From positions 1 to 30,754 of IMG/VR virus record IMGVR_UViG_3300044627_000709: DNA of 30,754 nucleotides. One strand, written 5' to 3'. Below are positions 17,532-23,941 of this stretch, piece by piece (within the stretch, counting starts at the first letter, position 1; every line of letters starts with the position of its first letter). The translations under genes were made by a program, and so were the position numbers. This DNA is from a virus. The notes under the pieces were generated by a model, which was given only the letters and a program-made list of their open reading frames with translations, was not told the origin of the DNA and searched no databases.

Positions 17532-17696
17532 CTATTTATTTTTTTCTAAAAATGTAGTTCCATAAAACCAAATTACAAGCATGGAAGCTCTTGCTACCCA
17601 ATGCCATGTAAGCGGATTAAAATCTAAAGTTATAAATGCAATCAGCACGTAGGTGATAAACATTAGAATAATCGCTGCAATTGTTTCTTTGCTCAT
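17532..17696 (-). CDS. Small two-helix membrane protein
   Basis: The 54-residue protein starts at the ATG at 17696, which overlaps the large terminase stop (ATGA). A start 48 bp upstream is also possible but would lie deep in the terminase gene. Two hydrophobic segments, about residues 6-22 (IAAIILMFITYVLIAFITL) and 32-47 (ASMLVIWFYGTTF), are separated by a short loop, with a basic end. Holin-like topology is possible, but the packaging location makes this uncertain. I do not recognise the family. Confidence 0.65.
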   Translation of the reverse strand: MSKETIAAIILMFITYVLIAFITLDFNPLTWHWVARASMLVIWFYGTTFLEKNK

Positions 17697-18910
17697 ATTG
17701 AAAAGGTGAATTTTGAACCCAAAAGTAATTCGGTAAATCCCCAAACAAGTGCATCCACTCTGTCAGGCGACTTGCCTTTATCAGGGTCAAATGTAATCAT
17801 TTGATTTTCAAGGATTGGAAATTGGCCAATGTGATAAATTTTATTTTGCTCATAAAGTGAATAGATAGGCTCAGCTCTAACGTATTTACCCTTAGTTGCA
17901 TTTACTAACTTTATCCTTGCGGTCGTGTTTTGCGACCTCAAAACGCTTTCAACCATATCTCCTCCCATGTTTTTCTCGGCAACTATGCAATCGGCGTTCC
18001 AGCGTTCAAATGCTTTAACTGCAACTGATGCCCATTGGCTAGGTGAGTATTTACCACTTAAGTCTTCCAATACATACCCGTTTCCATTTGAATCTTTAGC
18101 ACAGACAATTATACCCGTCTCATCTGAATCTAAATTGGCGGATGCCGCTGGGTCAACTGATATGACAATGCGTTCTAATTGTGGCGGATTCGCCATTCTT
18201 AGACGTTCAATTATTTGCCTATTCCACAACATTCCCTCGGCATCTTCAAGCCAATGACCAAGGAATAAATGGTTGTATCGATGTAGGTTTTCCGTTCTAG
18301 TTCGTTCAGCTTGGGCCACAAAAGAAGGAGACAAGTTTTTTTCGTTGTCTAGGTAGGTGGTATGAATGTAACTTGTATCGTTTCGAGGATGCTTTACAAA
18401 TCTGTTATAAATCCAATGAGATTTGTAACTAGGATTCATTACCAAAATAACTCTGTTTGGCTTGTTTACGGCACGAATAGAAAGGTCGATTCGGTCAAAT
18501 ACATCCTCATCCATTAACTCCTCGGATTCATCAAGAATAAATGTCGTAACGCCAGCAATTGACTTTAGATTAGCCGTTGCGGTCCCTTGGCTAGTCTTAA
18601 TGCCTCTGAATAAAATCTTTGAGCCTGTTGCCTTGTTAATGATTTCTGACTGGGTTATTTCAAAGTCCTCCGCTTTATTCATCAAATCAATTTTGTCGAT
18701 GAATTCAGGAATAATCGAAATAAACGCAGAGGTTAGAGTCCAACGAGTAAAAAGGATTACGTGTCCCTCTTCGTAAGTTAGGTTTAAAAGAAATAACGAA
18801 AGTGTCCACGACTTACCGCTACCTCGACCACCAGTAATTAGGAAGTAACGGCTTTGAGGATGCTCTATAAAAAGAGGTTTGTATTTATCTATTATTCGGA
18901 TTTTATCCAC
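17693..18910 (-). CDS. terL: Terminase large subunit
   Basis: This 405-residue packaging motor has Walker A GGRGSGKS (27-34), Walker B FILDESE (D127, E128) and a C-terminal RNase H-like nuclease with acidic residues in VISVDPAAS (D253), CIVAEKN (E312) and SPDRVDAL (D383, D386). All key residues are present, so both ATPase and nuclease should be active. It cuts concatemers and drives DNA into the procapsid. It overlaps the small subunit by 19 bp. Confidence 0.95.
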   Translation of the reverse strand: MDKIRIIDKYKPLFIEHPQSRYFLITGGRGSGKSWTLSLFLLNLTYEEGHVILFTRWTLTSAFISIIPEFIDKIDLMNKAEDFEITQSEIINKATGSKILFRGIKTSQGTATANLKSIAGVTTFILDESEELMDEDVFDRIDLSIRAVNKPNRVILVMNPSYKSHWIYNRFVKHPRNDTSYIHTTYLDNEKNLSPSFVAQAERTRTENLHRYNHLFLGHWLEDAEGMLWNRQIIERLRMANPPQLERIVISVDPAASANLDSDETGIIVCAKDSNGNGYVLEDLSGKYSPSQWASVAVKAFERWNADCIVAEKNMGGDMVESVLRSQNTTARIKLVNATKGKYVRAEPIYSLYEQNKIYHIGQFPILENQMITFDPDKGKSPDRVDALVWGFTELLLGSKFTFSI

Positions 18911-19242
18911 TCGATTGGAGGCGTGATTTTGTCGCCTTTAGTTGTATGGTCGTGGTCAAACTTATCCCTTTGCCCTAGCCTTTGTTTTCCTAGCCAAATA
19001 AGCATACCTCGGTCTTTATCCTTTAAAGCTGCCTCGTATTGCTTGGCAAGTAGCAACGCATCTCCCTTGCTCCTATTTTGCCGCAAAAACTCGGTAAAAC
19101 CCATCGCGAGGTCATCTTTGCAGCGGTTGTAAAATGTCTCCTCGTCTATGCCTAAATAAGCAGCACATTGGACTCCTGTACATCCAGCCTGAACGAGTCG
19201 CCCCATTTCTATCCAGTCTATTGGTGATTTTGGTCGTGCCAT
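18892..19242 (-). CDS. terS: Terminase small subunit
   Basis: The 116-residue protein has an N-terminal helix-turn-helix (MGRLVQAGCTGVQCAAYLGI, then DEETFYNRCK), as expected for DNA recognition by small terminases, followed by a helical oligomerisation part (DALLLAKQYEAALKDKDRGM). The ending GLIWLGKQRLGQRDK-like pattern (here MLIWLGKQRLGQRDK) is a frequent small-terminase signature. Its ATG overlaps the stop of the ABC/GNAT gene by one base (TAATG), which couples the two translationally. Confidence 0.9.
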   Translation of the reverse strand: MARPKSPIDWIEMGRLVQAGCTGVQCAAYLGIDEETFYNRCKDDLAMGFTEFLRQNRSKGDALLLAKQYEAALKDKDRGMLIWLGKQRLGQRDKFDHDHTTKGDKITPPIEWIKSE

Positions 19243-20312
19243 TATTTTAATTCAAATGAAACTGTAATTCTATTTTGAGATGTGTTCATATTTCCAACTG
19301 TGCTACCTTTACTTTGACTTTTTGTTCTTCCACTTCTAGTACAAATCCAATTTTTTGATTTTTTTAATGAATTTATTAATGATGGTGAAGAAGAAACGAT
19401 GTTAAATCTCTGTTGTTGTTTTTTGTAAAAATAACCAATCTCATTCAATAATTTTATGCCTATACCAAGACCTTGATAATCCGGAAGAACAACCAATCTG
19501 TGAACTTTTTTTATATTTTTTGCACTAGGATGTGGAAAATGTAAAATTGAAATGAATCCTGCTACTTCATTATTTACAATTGACACATAAACTTCTGATG
19601 CATTATTATGAGAATGACTTAAATAGTGATGCTTTGCAAACATTTTCCATATTCCCTTATCTTTTGTGTTGAATATTTCAAATTTAATTTCTGGTCTATT
19701 TTTTTTTTGCCCTTCAAGAGATTGAAAGGTCATTGTATCAGTATTAAAAATCCAATCAGGCAAAAGCCAATCTATTATATCAAAATGGCAAGAAATTGCT
19801 ATAAATTGTTTTTTTGTCTTTCTAATTGCTTTTTGCATTGCAAATGAGCCTATTTGAGCAACTTGTCTGTCAACAACAGATGTAAATTCGTCAAAAACAA
19901 ATAAATCTTGATTTTCAAGAATTGCTCTTGCTAAATCAACTCTCATTTTTTGACCATTAGATAAAACTGAATATGGTTTTAGCCAAGATGGAGGAGAAGA
20001 AAATCCAACAGAATTAAAAGCTTGAGTAATATCATCGATTGAACAATTTTTAGGCATATCATCCAAAACTGTCTCTGACTGATAATCATAACTAGTAATA
20101 TATGATTCGGGAAAAAGTTGTTTTGCTATTGTTGTTTTTCCTGTACCTGATTTTCCAACAATTATTCCTATTTGCCAATTGTTTGACAAATCAATATTAC
20201 CCTCAAATTTTTCTACAATATGTTCTGATTGTAAATCAAATTTACCAATTACTGAAGCAACTCTAAATGTTTGCTTTGGTTTTACTTCTTTTATAATGTT
20301 AAAAGTCGGCAT
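19242..20312 (-). CDS. ABC-type ATPase fused to GNAT acetyltransferase
   Basis: In this 356-residue fusion, residues 1 to about 200 are a soluble ABC ATPase: Walker A GKSGTGKTT (53-61), signature LSNGQ (117-121), Walker B LFVFDE (137-142) and switch His H176. There are no membrane segments, so it is not a transporter. Residues 210-356 are a GNAT domain with FAKHHYLSHSH (226-235) and the acetyl-CoA pyrophosphate loop RLVVLPDYQGLGIG (272-285). It overlaps the ParB-domain gene by 22 bp and the small terminase by 1 bp. The gene is much more A+T-rich (30 G/C of 120 in 19321-19440) than the terminase (28 of 60 in 19021-19080), a sign of transfer. GNAT-fold Mom of phage Mu modifies adenine in phage DNA, so a DNA-modification role is a reasonable hypothesis only. 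Confidence 0.85.
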   Translation of the reverse strand: MPTFNIIKEVKPKQTFRVASVIGKFDLQSEHIVEKFEGNIDLSNNWQIGIIVGKSGTGKTTIAKQLFPESYITSYDYQSETVLDDMPKNCSIDDITQAFNSVGFSSPPSWLKPYSVLSNGQKMRVDLARAILENQDLFVFDEFTSVVDRQVAQIGSFAMQKAIRKTKKQFIAISCHFDIIDWLLPDWIFNTDTMTFQSLEGQKKNRPEIKFEIFNTKDKGIWKMFAKHHYLSHSHNNASEVYVSIVNNEVAGFISILHFPHPSAKNIKKVHRLVVLPDYQGLGIGIKLLNEIGYFYKKQQQRFNIVSSSPSLINSLKKSKNWICTRSGRTKSQSKGSTVGNMNTSQNRITVSFELK

Positions 20313-20803
20313 TCAAATCCTAGTTCAATAAGTTTGTTATAAGTTTTCTCTTGTTCTTCTTCTGAATTACAATTAACCTCAATTTTAAACATTTGAGTTA
20401 AACTATCCGATAAATCTTTTGGTTCTTCTAAATCCTCAAATTTTGGTATATCCAAACCCCATTCCTCTAATTTTTCCGCATCCCATTCGTTAGCCAACTG
20501 CTCCCAATCCCATTCACCAAATCCCACGTTGTCTTTAATTATAAATTGCTTCTGCTCGTCTTCTGTTAAGTCTTCTGCAAAAATGATTGTAACCTCTTTT
20601 AATCCTGCTTCTTTGCAAGCCTTTAGTCTCATATTACCCCCAAGCACAATCATATCTGAGTTAACTACTATTGGCCTAATTTCGAGCATTTTTGGAAACT
20701 CCTTAATAGATTTTACTAGCTTATTAAACTTGTCATCCTTAATTAACCTTGGGTTATTAGGATTGCTTTTTACCTCTGAGATTTTTACTTTTTGTATATT
20801 CAT
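20291..20803 (-). CDS. ParB/Srx-domain protein
   Basis: The 170-residue protein begins with KISEVKSNPNNPRLIKDDKF and has the nucleotide-binding motif VLGGNMRLKACKEAG (about residues 53-67), the phage-type equivalent of the ParB GERRxxA box. An EDEQKQFIIKDNVGFGEWDW segment follows, common in phage ParB-like proteins next to DNA-modifying enzymes. There is no helix-turn-helix like that of chromosomal ParB. The C-terminal 45 residues are acidic. The gene runs into the ABC/GNAT gene by overlap, so the two proteins probably act together. Confidence 0.85.
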   Translation of the reverse strand: MNIQKVKISEVKSNPNNPRLIKDDKFNKLVKSIKEFPKMLEIRPIVVNSDMIVLGGNMRLKACKEAGLKEVTIIFAEDLTEDEQKQFIIKDNVGFGEWDWEQLANEWDAEKLEEWGLDIPKFEDLEEPKDLSDSLTQMFKIEVNCNSEEEQEKTYNKLIELGFECRLLTL

Positions 20804-20822
20804 ATTGCTTTAATTTAATTTT

Positions 20823-20855
20823 AAAAAAAAGCTTGAGCAAAACCCAAGCCTTTTT
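20823..20855 (-). terminator. Intrinsic terminator at the end of the early operon
   Basis: On the minus strand, GGCTTG, a short loop and CAAGC (stem 20831-20835 with 20845-20849, extendable) are followed by eight T (20830-20823). It lies between the 83-residue gene and the ParB-domain gene, and so separates early and packaging operons. Confidence 0.8.
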
Positions 20856-20878
20856 CGATTAACAAAAACCCAAAATAA

Positions 20879-21130
20879 CTACATTAATATTATTGTTTGA
20901 CCAGTAGGCTCGCCACTAAAATTGCAAAGCTTTCCGTTCCATTCAAATCTAACTTCTTTCTCTCTTCCTTGGTAAGATGCTGCTAGCGTTCTAATCTGTC
21001 TTTGTACTATATCCATACTTTCAAACTTTCCTTTTCCTTTGTTTGACCAAGGCGACCATTGTCCATCTCTTAAGCGATAACGGATTTCCAGCGAATAGTC
21101 AGGCTTTGAAATCGGGTAACCTTTAGCCAT
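20879..21130 (-). CDS. Hypothetical protein, 83 residues
   Basis: The frame begins MAKGYPISKPDYSLEIRYRL and is basic, with several Trp and Arg (DGQWSPWSNKGKG). It predicts a small beta-rich fold followed by a helix. I do not recognise a family. The ATG overlaps the end of the XRE regulator gene by 8 bp, so the two share the promoter at 21343-21370, and the transcript ends at the terminator just downstream. A role beside the regulator is possible. Confidence 0.6.
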   Translation of the reverse strand: MAKGYPISKPDYSLEIRYRLRDGQWSPWSNKGKGKFESMDIVQRQIRTLAASYQGREKEVRFEWNGKLCNFSGEPTGQTIILM

Positions 21131-21326
21131 CTTTCCGCTTTATTACTACCTCCAAACCAATCTCTTCACAAATCTTTCGCAAGTTTAAAAGGCTTATTGA
21201 CTCCAAACCATTCTCGACATGGTTAATTGGTGCATGACTCAATCCAATTTTCTTGCACAAATCCAGCTGGTTATAGCCAGCTTGCTTTCTTGCTTTCTTA
21301 ATTAGTAACCCTTCGTAAATACTCAT
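21123..21326 (-). CDS. XRE/Cro-family transcription regulator
   Basis: The 67-residue protein is a single HTH_3 domain: GLLIKKARKQAGYNQLDLCK (helices 1-2), KIGLSHAPINHVENG (recognition helix near residues 28-38) and SLLNLRKICEEIGLEVVI. There is no ligand or protease domain, so it is Cro-like rather than CI-like. It has its own consensus promoter, and an inverted repeat sits across the -7 box, which suggests autoregulation. Confidence 0.85.
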   Translation of the reverse strand: MSIYEGLLIKKARKQAGYNQLDLCKKIGLSHAPINHVENGLESISLLNLRKICEEIGLEVVIKRKDG

Positions 21327-21332
21327 TTGCTT

Positions 21333-21355
21333 AATCTTTACGCAAATATAAGATT
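21333..21355. promoter_or_regulatory. Candidate operator (inverted repeat) for the XRE regulator
   Basis: AATCTT (21333-21338) and AAGATT (21350-21355) form a perfect 6-bp inverted repeat with an 11-base spacer. The centre lies on the -7 box of the regulator promoter, so bound repressor would block RNA polymerase. The arm length fits XRE dimers but is short enough to arise by chance in A+T-rich DNA. Confidence 0.5.
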
Positions 21356-21370
21356 GCGATTTGATTCCAA
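21343..21370 (-). promoter_or_regulatory. Promoter of the XRE regulator
   Basis: TTG (21370-21368), 17 bases, TATATTTG (21350-21343) on the minus strand matches the Bacteroidota consensus. The regulator ATG lies 16 bases after the -7 box, the same distance as in the late promoters. Confidence 0.75.
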
Positions 21371-21390
21371 GTTAAAACCAAGATTTTTGT

Positions 21391-21732
21391 TTAAAAAGGT
21401 AATAACTGATAAATGCCCATTTGTATAAATTCTTCTCCTTTTTTAACCAAGCACTTGCGCACGTTTAACTCAAAAACGTTTTTGTCGTCAAAACCGTACT
21501 TTTTCTGTGCAATATCCATCAATAACTTAACTGGGTTGTCGAGGTCACTTGCTGAGTTGCTAAAACCAAAGAAAAACTCAACCCTTAACATTTGGCTTGT
21601 GTCTACTTTTGATGCTGGCATACGCAAGAGCATTGCCTTCTCGTAATCTTTGTATGCTGGTGTTTTGAAACGCTTGCCTTGCCACGCTAAATTGACGCTT
21701 AAAGGCTTCTCGTTTATTTTAAACTGAATCAT
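21391..21732 (-). CDS. rusA: RusA-family Holliday junction resolvase
   Basis: The 113-residue protein has the RusA layout: an N-terminal strand with PLSVNLAWQGKRF, a central SASDLDNPVKLLMD with the metal-binding Asp pair (D63, D65) and Lys (K69), and GFDDKNVFEL with further Asp (D82/D83). The family cuts four-way junctions, here probably during replication or before packaging. It overlaps the small membrane protein gene upstream by ATGA. Confidence 0.9.
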   Translation of the reverse strand: MIQFKINEKPLSVNLAWQGKRFKTPAYKDYEKAMLLRMPASKVDTSQMLRVEFFFGFSNSASDLDNPVKLLMDIAQKKYGFDDKNVFELNVRKCLVKKGEEFIQMGIYQLLPF

Positions 21733-21878
21733 TTGCAGCGTTCATAAATCCAAGACCAAGCGATTGTCCACAAAGCAAGCAGTACCATAAAAAGTAGCAG
21801 GCTAGACAACTTAAGTAGCAAAAGTAGACCAAAGCCTACCAATGCCACAAAGATTGCGTACAAATCATTTTTTTTCAT
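21729..21878 (-). CDS. Small membrane protein with two hydrophobic segments, 49 residues
   Basis: The frame starts directly after the stop of the SSB-like gene and ends in an ATGA overlap with rusA. After MKKNDLYA come two hydrophobic helices (AIFVALVGFGLLLLL, LLLFMVLLALWTIAWSW) and a short charged end. Its place among replication genes argues against a holin. I do not recognise it. Confidence 0.65.
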   Translation of the reverse strand: MKKNDLYAIFVALVGFGLLLLLKLSSLLLFMVLLALWTIAWSWIYERCK

Positions 21879-22151
21879 TTAAAAGGGTAAGTTATCGTTT
21901 TCGACAATGCGCTTCTCTGTCGGCTTGTTTGCTACTTGTACAGGCTTCCAATCGTCTACTTCCAAATAATGTGTTGCTTTGCCATCAACTTTCTCTTGCT
22001 TTTCCTTCATTACTAGATTAACCCATTCGGTATCGTTGGAGTTTAGGTATGCCAATAACTTTTCTAGGTCAGTTCTGCTTTGGCTAATCTTTGTCATTGT
22101 TCCAAATTTTGTTTGGATAATCTTTGCGTTTCCGCCGTAAATCTTGCTCAT
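21879..22151 (-). CDS. SSB-like single-stranded DNA-binding protein candidate
   Basis: The 90-residue protein begins MSKIYGGNAKIIQTKFGTMT and has short strands with conserved-looking TEWVNLVMKEK and ATHYLEVDDWKP, like a small OB-fold. It ends in ENDNLPF, closely resembling the acidic DDIPF tip of bacterial SSB that recruits partner proteins. It is shorter than cellular SSB (about 110-170 residues). The recombination and replication neighbours support the call. Assignment rests on the tail and context. Confidence 0.6.
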   Translation of the reverse strand: MSKIYGGNAKIIQTKFGTMTKISQSRTDLEKLLAYLNSNDTEWVNLVMKEKQEKVDGKATHYLEVDDWKPVQVANKPTEKRIVENDNLPF

Positions 22152-22158
22152 AATTGTT

Positions 22159-22338
22159 TTATTTAATGGTTATTTTAATTGTGTTAAATTTTGTTTCATA
22201 AAACATAGGGTCGCTAATTCCAATTTTAATTTCTGCGTTTAAAGGTATTCCTTTTCTAAGGCAAAACATTTGAATTTGCCTAGTTAATTGACTCCAATGC
22301 TTTTCTTTCCTGTTTGATAAAAAATAAGTATTTGACAT
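22159..22338 (-). CDS. Small protein of the replication block, 59 residues
   Basis: The frame from 22338 to the stop at 22159 encodes MSNTYFLSNRKEKHWSQLTR, continuing through IQMFCLRKGIPLNAEIKIGI. Like the next gene it has the leader AAAACAATTATG right at its start, which supports translation. The protein is basic with a strand-rich end. No family recognised. Confidence 0.6.
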   Translation of the reverse strand: MSNTYFLSNRKEKHWSQLTRQIQMFCLRKGIPLNAEIKIGISDPMFYETKFNTIKITIK

Positions 22339-22349
22339 AATTGTTTTGC

Positions 22350-22979
22350 TTATATTAATTTATCTAAATCCTTGTTTTCTCTGATTGCTTGTAAAATAAA
22401 CAACTTCCAAATTTTGTTCTTGGTCTTGGCTCCAACGCTGGTCTCGTCTACATATCTCACCGTAAAGCGTAACTCTTTTCGCACGTCGTTCTCCATCTCC
22501 TCCACGTTAAACTCCCAAGGCTTTAAAATTCCTTTTTCTTGAAACTTATTAAACCAGTTCATGCCCCATTCTGCAATATCCCTGCAAAATCCTGTGTCCT
22601 TGGCATACTGGTAATTATCTCGAAATATCTGCTTTCCAACCTCAATCCAGTAGGCAATCTCTTCGTTGCTGGGTTCGCTTTCTTTGTTATTTAAAGCTTG
22701 GACTTCTTGCACAATTTGGCTTTGGTGATGGGCATAATATTGATTTATCCAAACGCTAACTGTCTTCTCGTTTACGTGGTAAAAATCGCCGTACTGCCCT
22801 CGCATACCAGCGTGCAAAATGTAGTCAACTCTTGCCTCTGTCATCCAGCCGTAGCTTCCAAATAATTTACTGAGGCATCCAAGTAATTCGTTTGCCTCTT
22901 CTTTTTTGTATTCTTTAAATTGCTTTAGTCCGCAAACAAACTCCATCTTTCGGAGGTGCGTTAAAATTATCTCATTCAT
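22350..22979 (-). CDS. Phage replication-region protein, 209 residues
   Basis: This mainly helical protein begins MNEIILTHLRKMEFVCGLKQ, with a middle region RVDYILHAGMRGQYGDFYHV followed by NEKTVSVWINQYYAHHQ. In Bacteroidota phages genes of this kind follow a DUF6291-type gene, and I infer a part in replication initiation or helicase loading. No catalytic motif is visible. It overlaps the upstream gene by 8 bp. Confidence 0.6.
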   Translation of the reverse strand: MNEIILTHLRKMEFVCGLKQFKEYKKEEANELLGCLSKLFGSYGWMTEARVDYILHAGMRGQYGDFYHVNEKTVSVWINQYYAHHQSQIVQEVQALNNKESEPSNEEIAYWIEVGKQIFRDNYQYAKDTGFCRDIAEWGMNWFNKFQEKGILKPWEFNVEEMENDVRKELRFTVRYVDETSVGAKTKNKIWKLFILQAIRENKDLDKLI

Positions 22980-23676
22980 TGTTTAGGTGTTTTTGTTTTT
23001 GTAAGTCTTCGTAAAGTTCGTCAAAAACATTGTAGGTCTTTGACTTTTCAGCTGGCTTGTAGCTGGTTTTTAAATTGTTGGCTAAATAAAGGTTAAAACT
23101 ATTTTCAGCCTTGGCAATCGTCATGTTTTCGCCTTCTTTAATTGTTGCCCATTTTTCAAATAGTTTTTCAATGGTTTCGTTATCTGTTGAATGTACGTGC
23201 GCCATTCTTTCAAAATACGGCCGCTTTAAAGGCTTTTCTTTTTTAAAATCAATAAAGACCTCCTCCAAAGAAAAAAGTGCGCCAGCGCTTATTTGATTGT
23301 TTACATTACCATTTACATTAACATTATCATTTACATTAACATTACCATTTACATTAACAGCTAGGTTTGCTAGAGAATTTGTAGCATTGCTAGGATTTGC
23401 TAGGTCATTTCTAGCATTGCTAGCTTTTGCTAGACCTCCCTTTTTTCCAGCTTCAGACCTTAAATGTTTTTTCTCATCCCAAATTTTTAGGTCCCTTTTA
23501 AGCTGGGTCTTAATTGGAAGGAATGCAAGGCGCACAAACTTATCTTCAGCCTCAGGATTCTCATCGTTAACATAGCTAAAAATATGCTTAATTAACTTTC
23601 CAGCTTGCTCATCGTCAAGCTCTTCAAAGACTTCTCTTTGGTCCGTGTACAATACAAATGATTTTTTGCCTTCCAT
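22972..23676 (-). CDS. DUF6291-like replication protein with low-complexity linker
   Basis: There are 234 residues. The N-terminal domain (LYTDQREVFEELDDEQAGKL, then IKHIFSYVNDENPE) is typical of DUF6291 proteins in Bacteroidota phages. Residues about 80-130 are a repetitive linker, first LAKASNARND / LANPSNATNS, then alternating Asn-Val. The C-terminal domain (about 135-234) has IDFKKEKPLKRPYFERMAHV and may bind DNA or a helicase. The ATG follows the base of a terminator-like hairpin by 9 bases, so expression probably depends on that leader. Confidence 0.7.
   Translation of the reverse strand: MEGKKSFVLYTDQREVFEELDDEQAGKLIKHIFSYVNDENPEAEDKFVRLAFLPIKTQLKRDLKIWDEKKHLRSEAGKKGGLAKASNARNDLANPSNATNSLANLAVNVNGNVNVNDNVNVNGNVNNQISAGALFSLEEVFIDFKKEKPLKRPYFERMAHVHSTDNETIEKLFEKWATIKEGENMTIAKAENSFNLYLANNLKTSYKPAEKSKTYNVFDELYEDLQKQKHLNNE
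23300..23358 (-). repeat. Tandem 18-bp repeat encoding Asn-Val linker
   Basis: About three units of CCATTTACATTAACATTA (plus-strand reading; second unit starts TC) begin at 23309, with a degenerate part before them. They keep frame and encode hexapeptides such as NVNVNG and NVNVND. Copy number could change by slippage without breaking the frame. Confidence 0.8.
23365..23432 (-). repeat. Imperfect 30-bp tandem repeat encoding LAxxSNAxNx
   Basis: Two and a part copies encode LAKASNARND, LANPSNATNS and LAN. At DNA level the element AGCATTGCTAG and TTTGCTAG recur. It lies directly next to the Asn-Val repeat, so the whole linker is made of short expansions. Confidence 0.65.
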
Positions 23677-23713
23677 AAAATAAAAAACCCAACTGGTGGT
23701 AGACAGTCGGGTT
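23677..23713 (-). terminator. Terminator-like hairpin just before the DUF6291-like gene
   Basis: A 10-bp stem (one G-T pair) is followed by TTTTTTATTTT on the minus strand. The next ATG starts 9 bases after the stem, so termination here would shut off the gene and read-through would express it. Confidence 0.65.
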
Positions 23714-23765
23714 CAGGTTAAAGTTAACCTATGGAATTATTCTAGCTACCACACTGGAATAATTC
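23677..23765 (-). ncRNA. Structured leader RNA with three hairpins and complementary loops
   Basis: The predicted transcript starts near 23765. Hairpin 1: GAATTATTC (23765-23757) pairs perfectly with GAATAATTC (23742-23734), with a 14-nt loop containing GTGGTAG. Hairpin 2: AGGTTAA / TTAACCT (23730-23715) with a 2-nt centre. Hairpin 3: AACCCGACTG / CAGTTGGGTT (23713-23686), one G-T pair, with an 8-nt loop containing CTACCAC, then TTTTTTATTTT. The two loops are perfectly complementary over 7 nt, so a kissing interaction is possible. It could be an attenuator, a stabilising leader for the gene at 23676 or a stand-alone small RNA. Confidence 0.6.
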
Positions 23766-23771
23766 GATACA

Positions 23772-23799
23772 CAAATATAAATCTTTTAGATTTATCCAA
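23772..23799 (-). promoter_or_regulatory. Promoter for the leader RNA and replication genes
   Basis: TTG (23799-23797), 17 bases, TATATTTG (23779-23772) is a good match to the Bacteroidota consensus. Start of transcription, about 7 bases on, falls at the first base of hairpin 1. The -33 part overlaps the end of the preceding gene. Confidence 0.75.
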
Positions 23800-23941
23800 C
23801 TAGTGAACGCTTCTTTAGTTGAAAATAAATACAACCGTAGGATAGTCCCATTTCTTGAGCAATGACCTTAATTTGTTTTCGGTCTCGCCAGCCTTCAAAG
23901 ATTAACTCTTTTTCGTGTTCGGTTAAATTGCGGCCTCTCAT
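23792..23941 (-). CDS. Small helix-turn-helix protein, 49 residues
   Basis: The frame overlaps the nuclease gene by ATGA. The product MRGRNLTEHEKELIFEGWRD, then KQIKVIAQEMGLSYGCIYFQ, is a lone helix-turn-helix with the recognition helix near residues 32-42, like a shortened transposase-type or sigma-region-4-type HTH. It could be a DNA-binding regulator. Its 3' end contains the -33 box of the next promoter. Confidence 0.7.
   Translation of the reverse strand: MRGRNLTEHEKELIFEGWRDRKQIKVIAQEMGLSYGCIYFQLKKRSLVG

Noticed and set aside
17697-17744. Upstream start of the small membrane protein at 17744
   Set aside because: It lies inside the large terminase gene, while the ATG at 17696 makes an exact ATGA overlap and begins a typical membrane protein.
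19242-20312. ABC transporter ATPase
   Set aside because: No membrane partner lies nearby, the ATPase is fused to a GNAT domain, and the gene is within a packaging operon, so transport is unlikely.
23300-23432. Possible CRISPR array
   Set aside because: The short repeats are directly tandem with no unique spacers and stay in coding frame.
23297-23575. Plus-strand frame with TLPFTLTLSFTLT-like repeats
   Set aside because: It is the antisense of the Asn-Val tandem repeat. The minus-strand reading gives a known domain layout.
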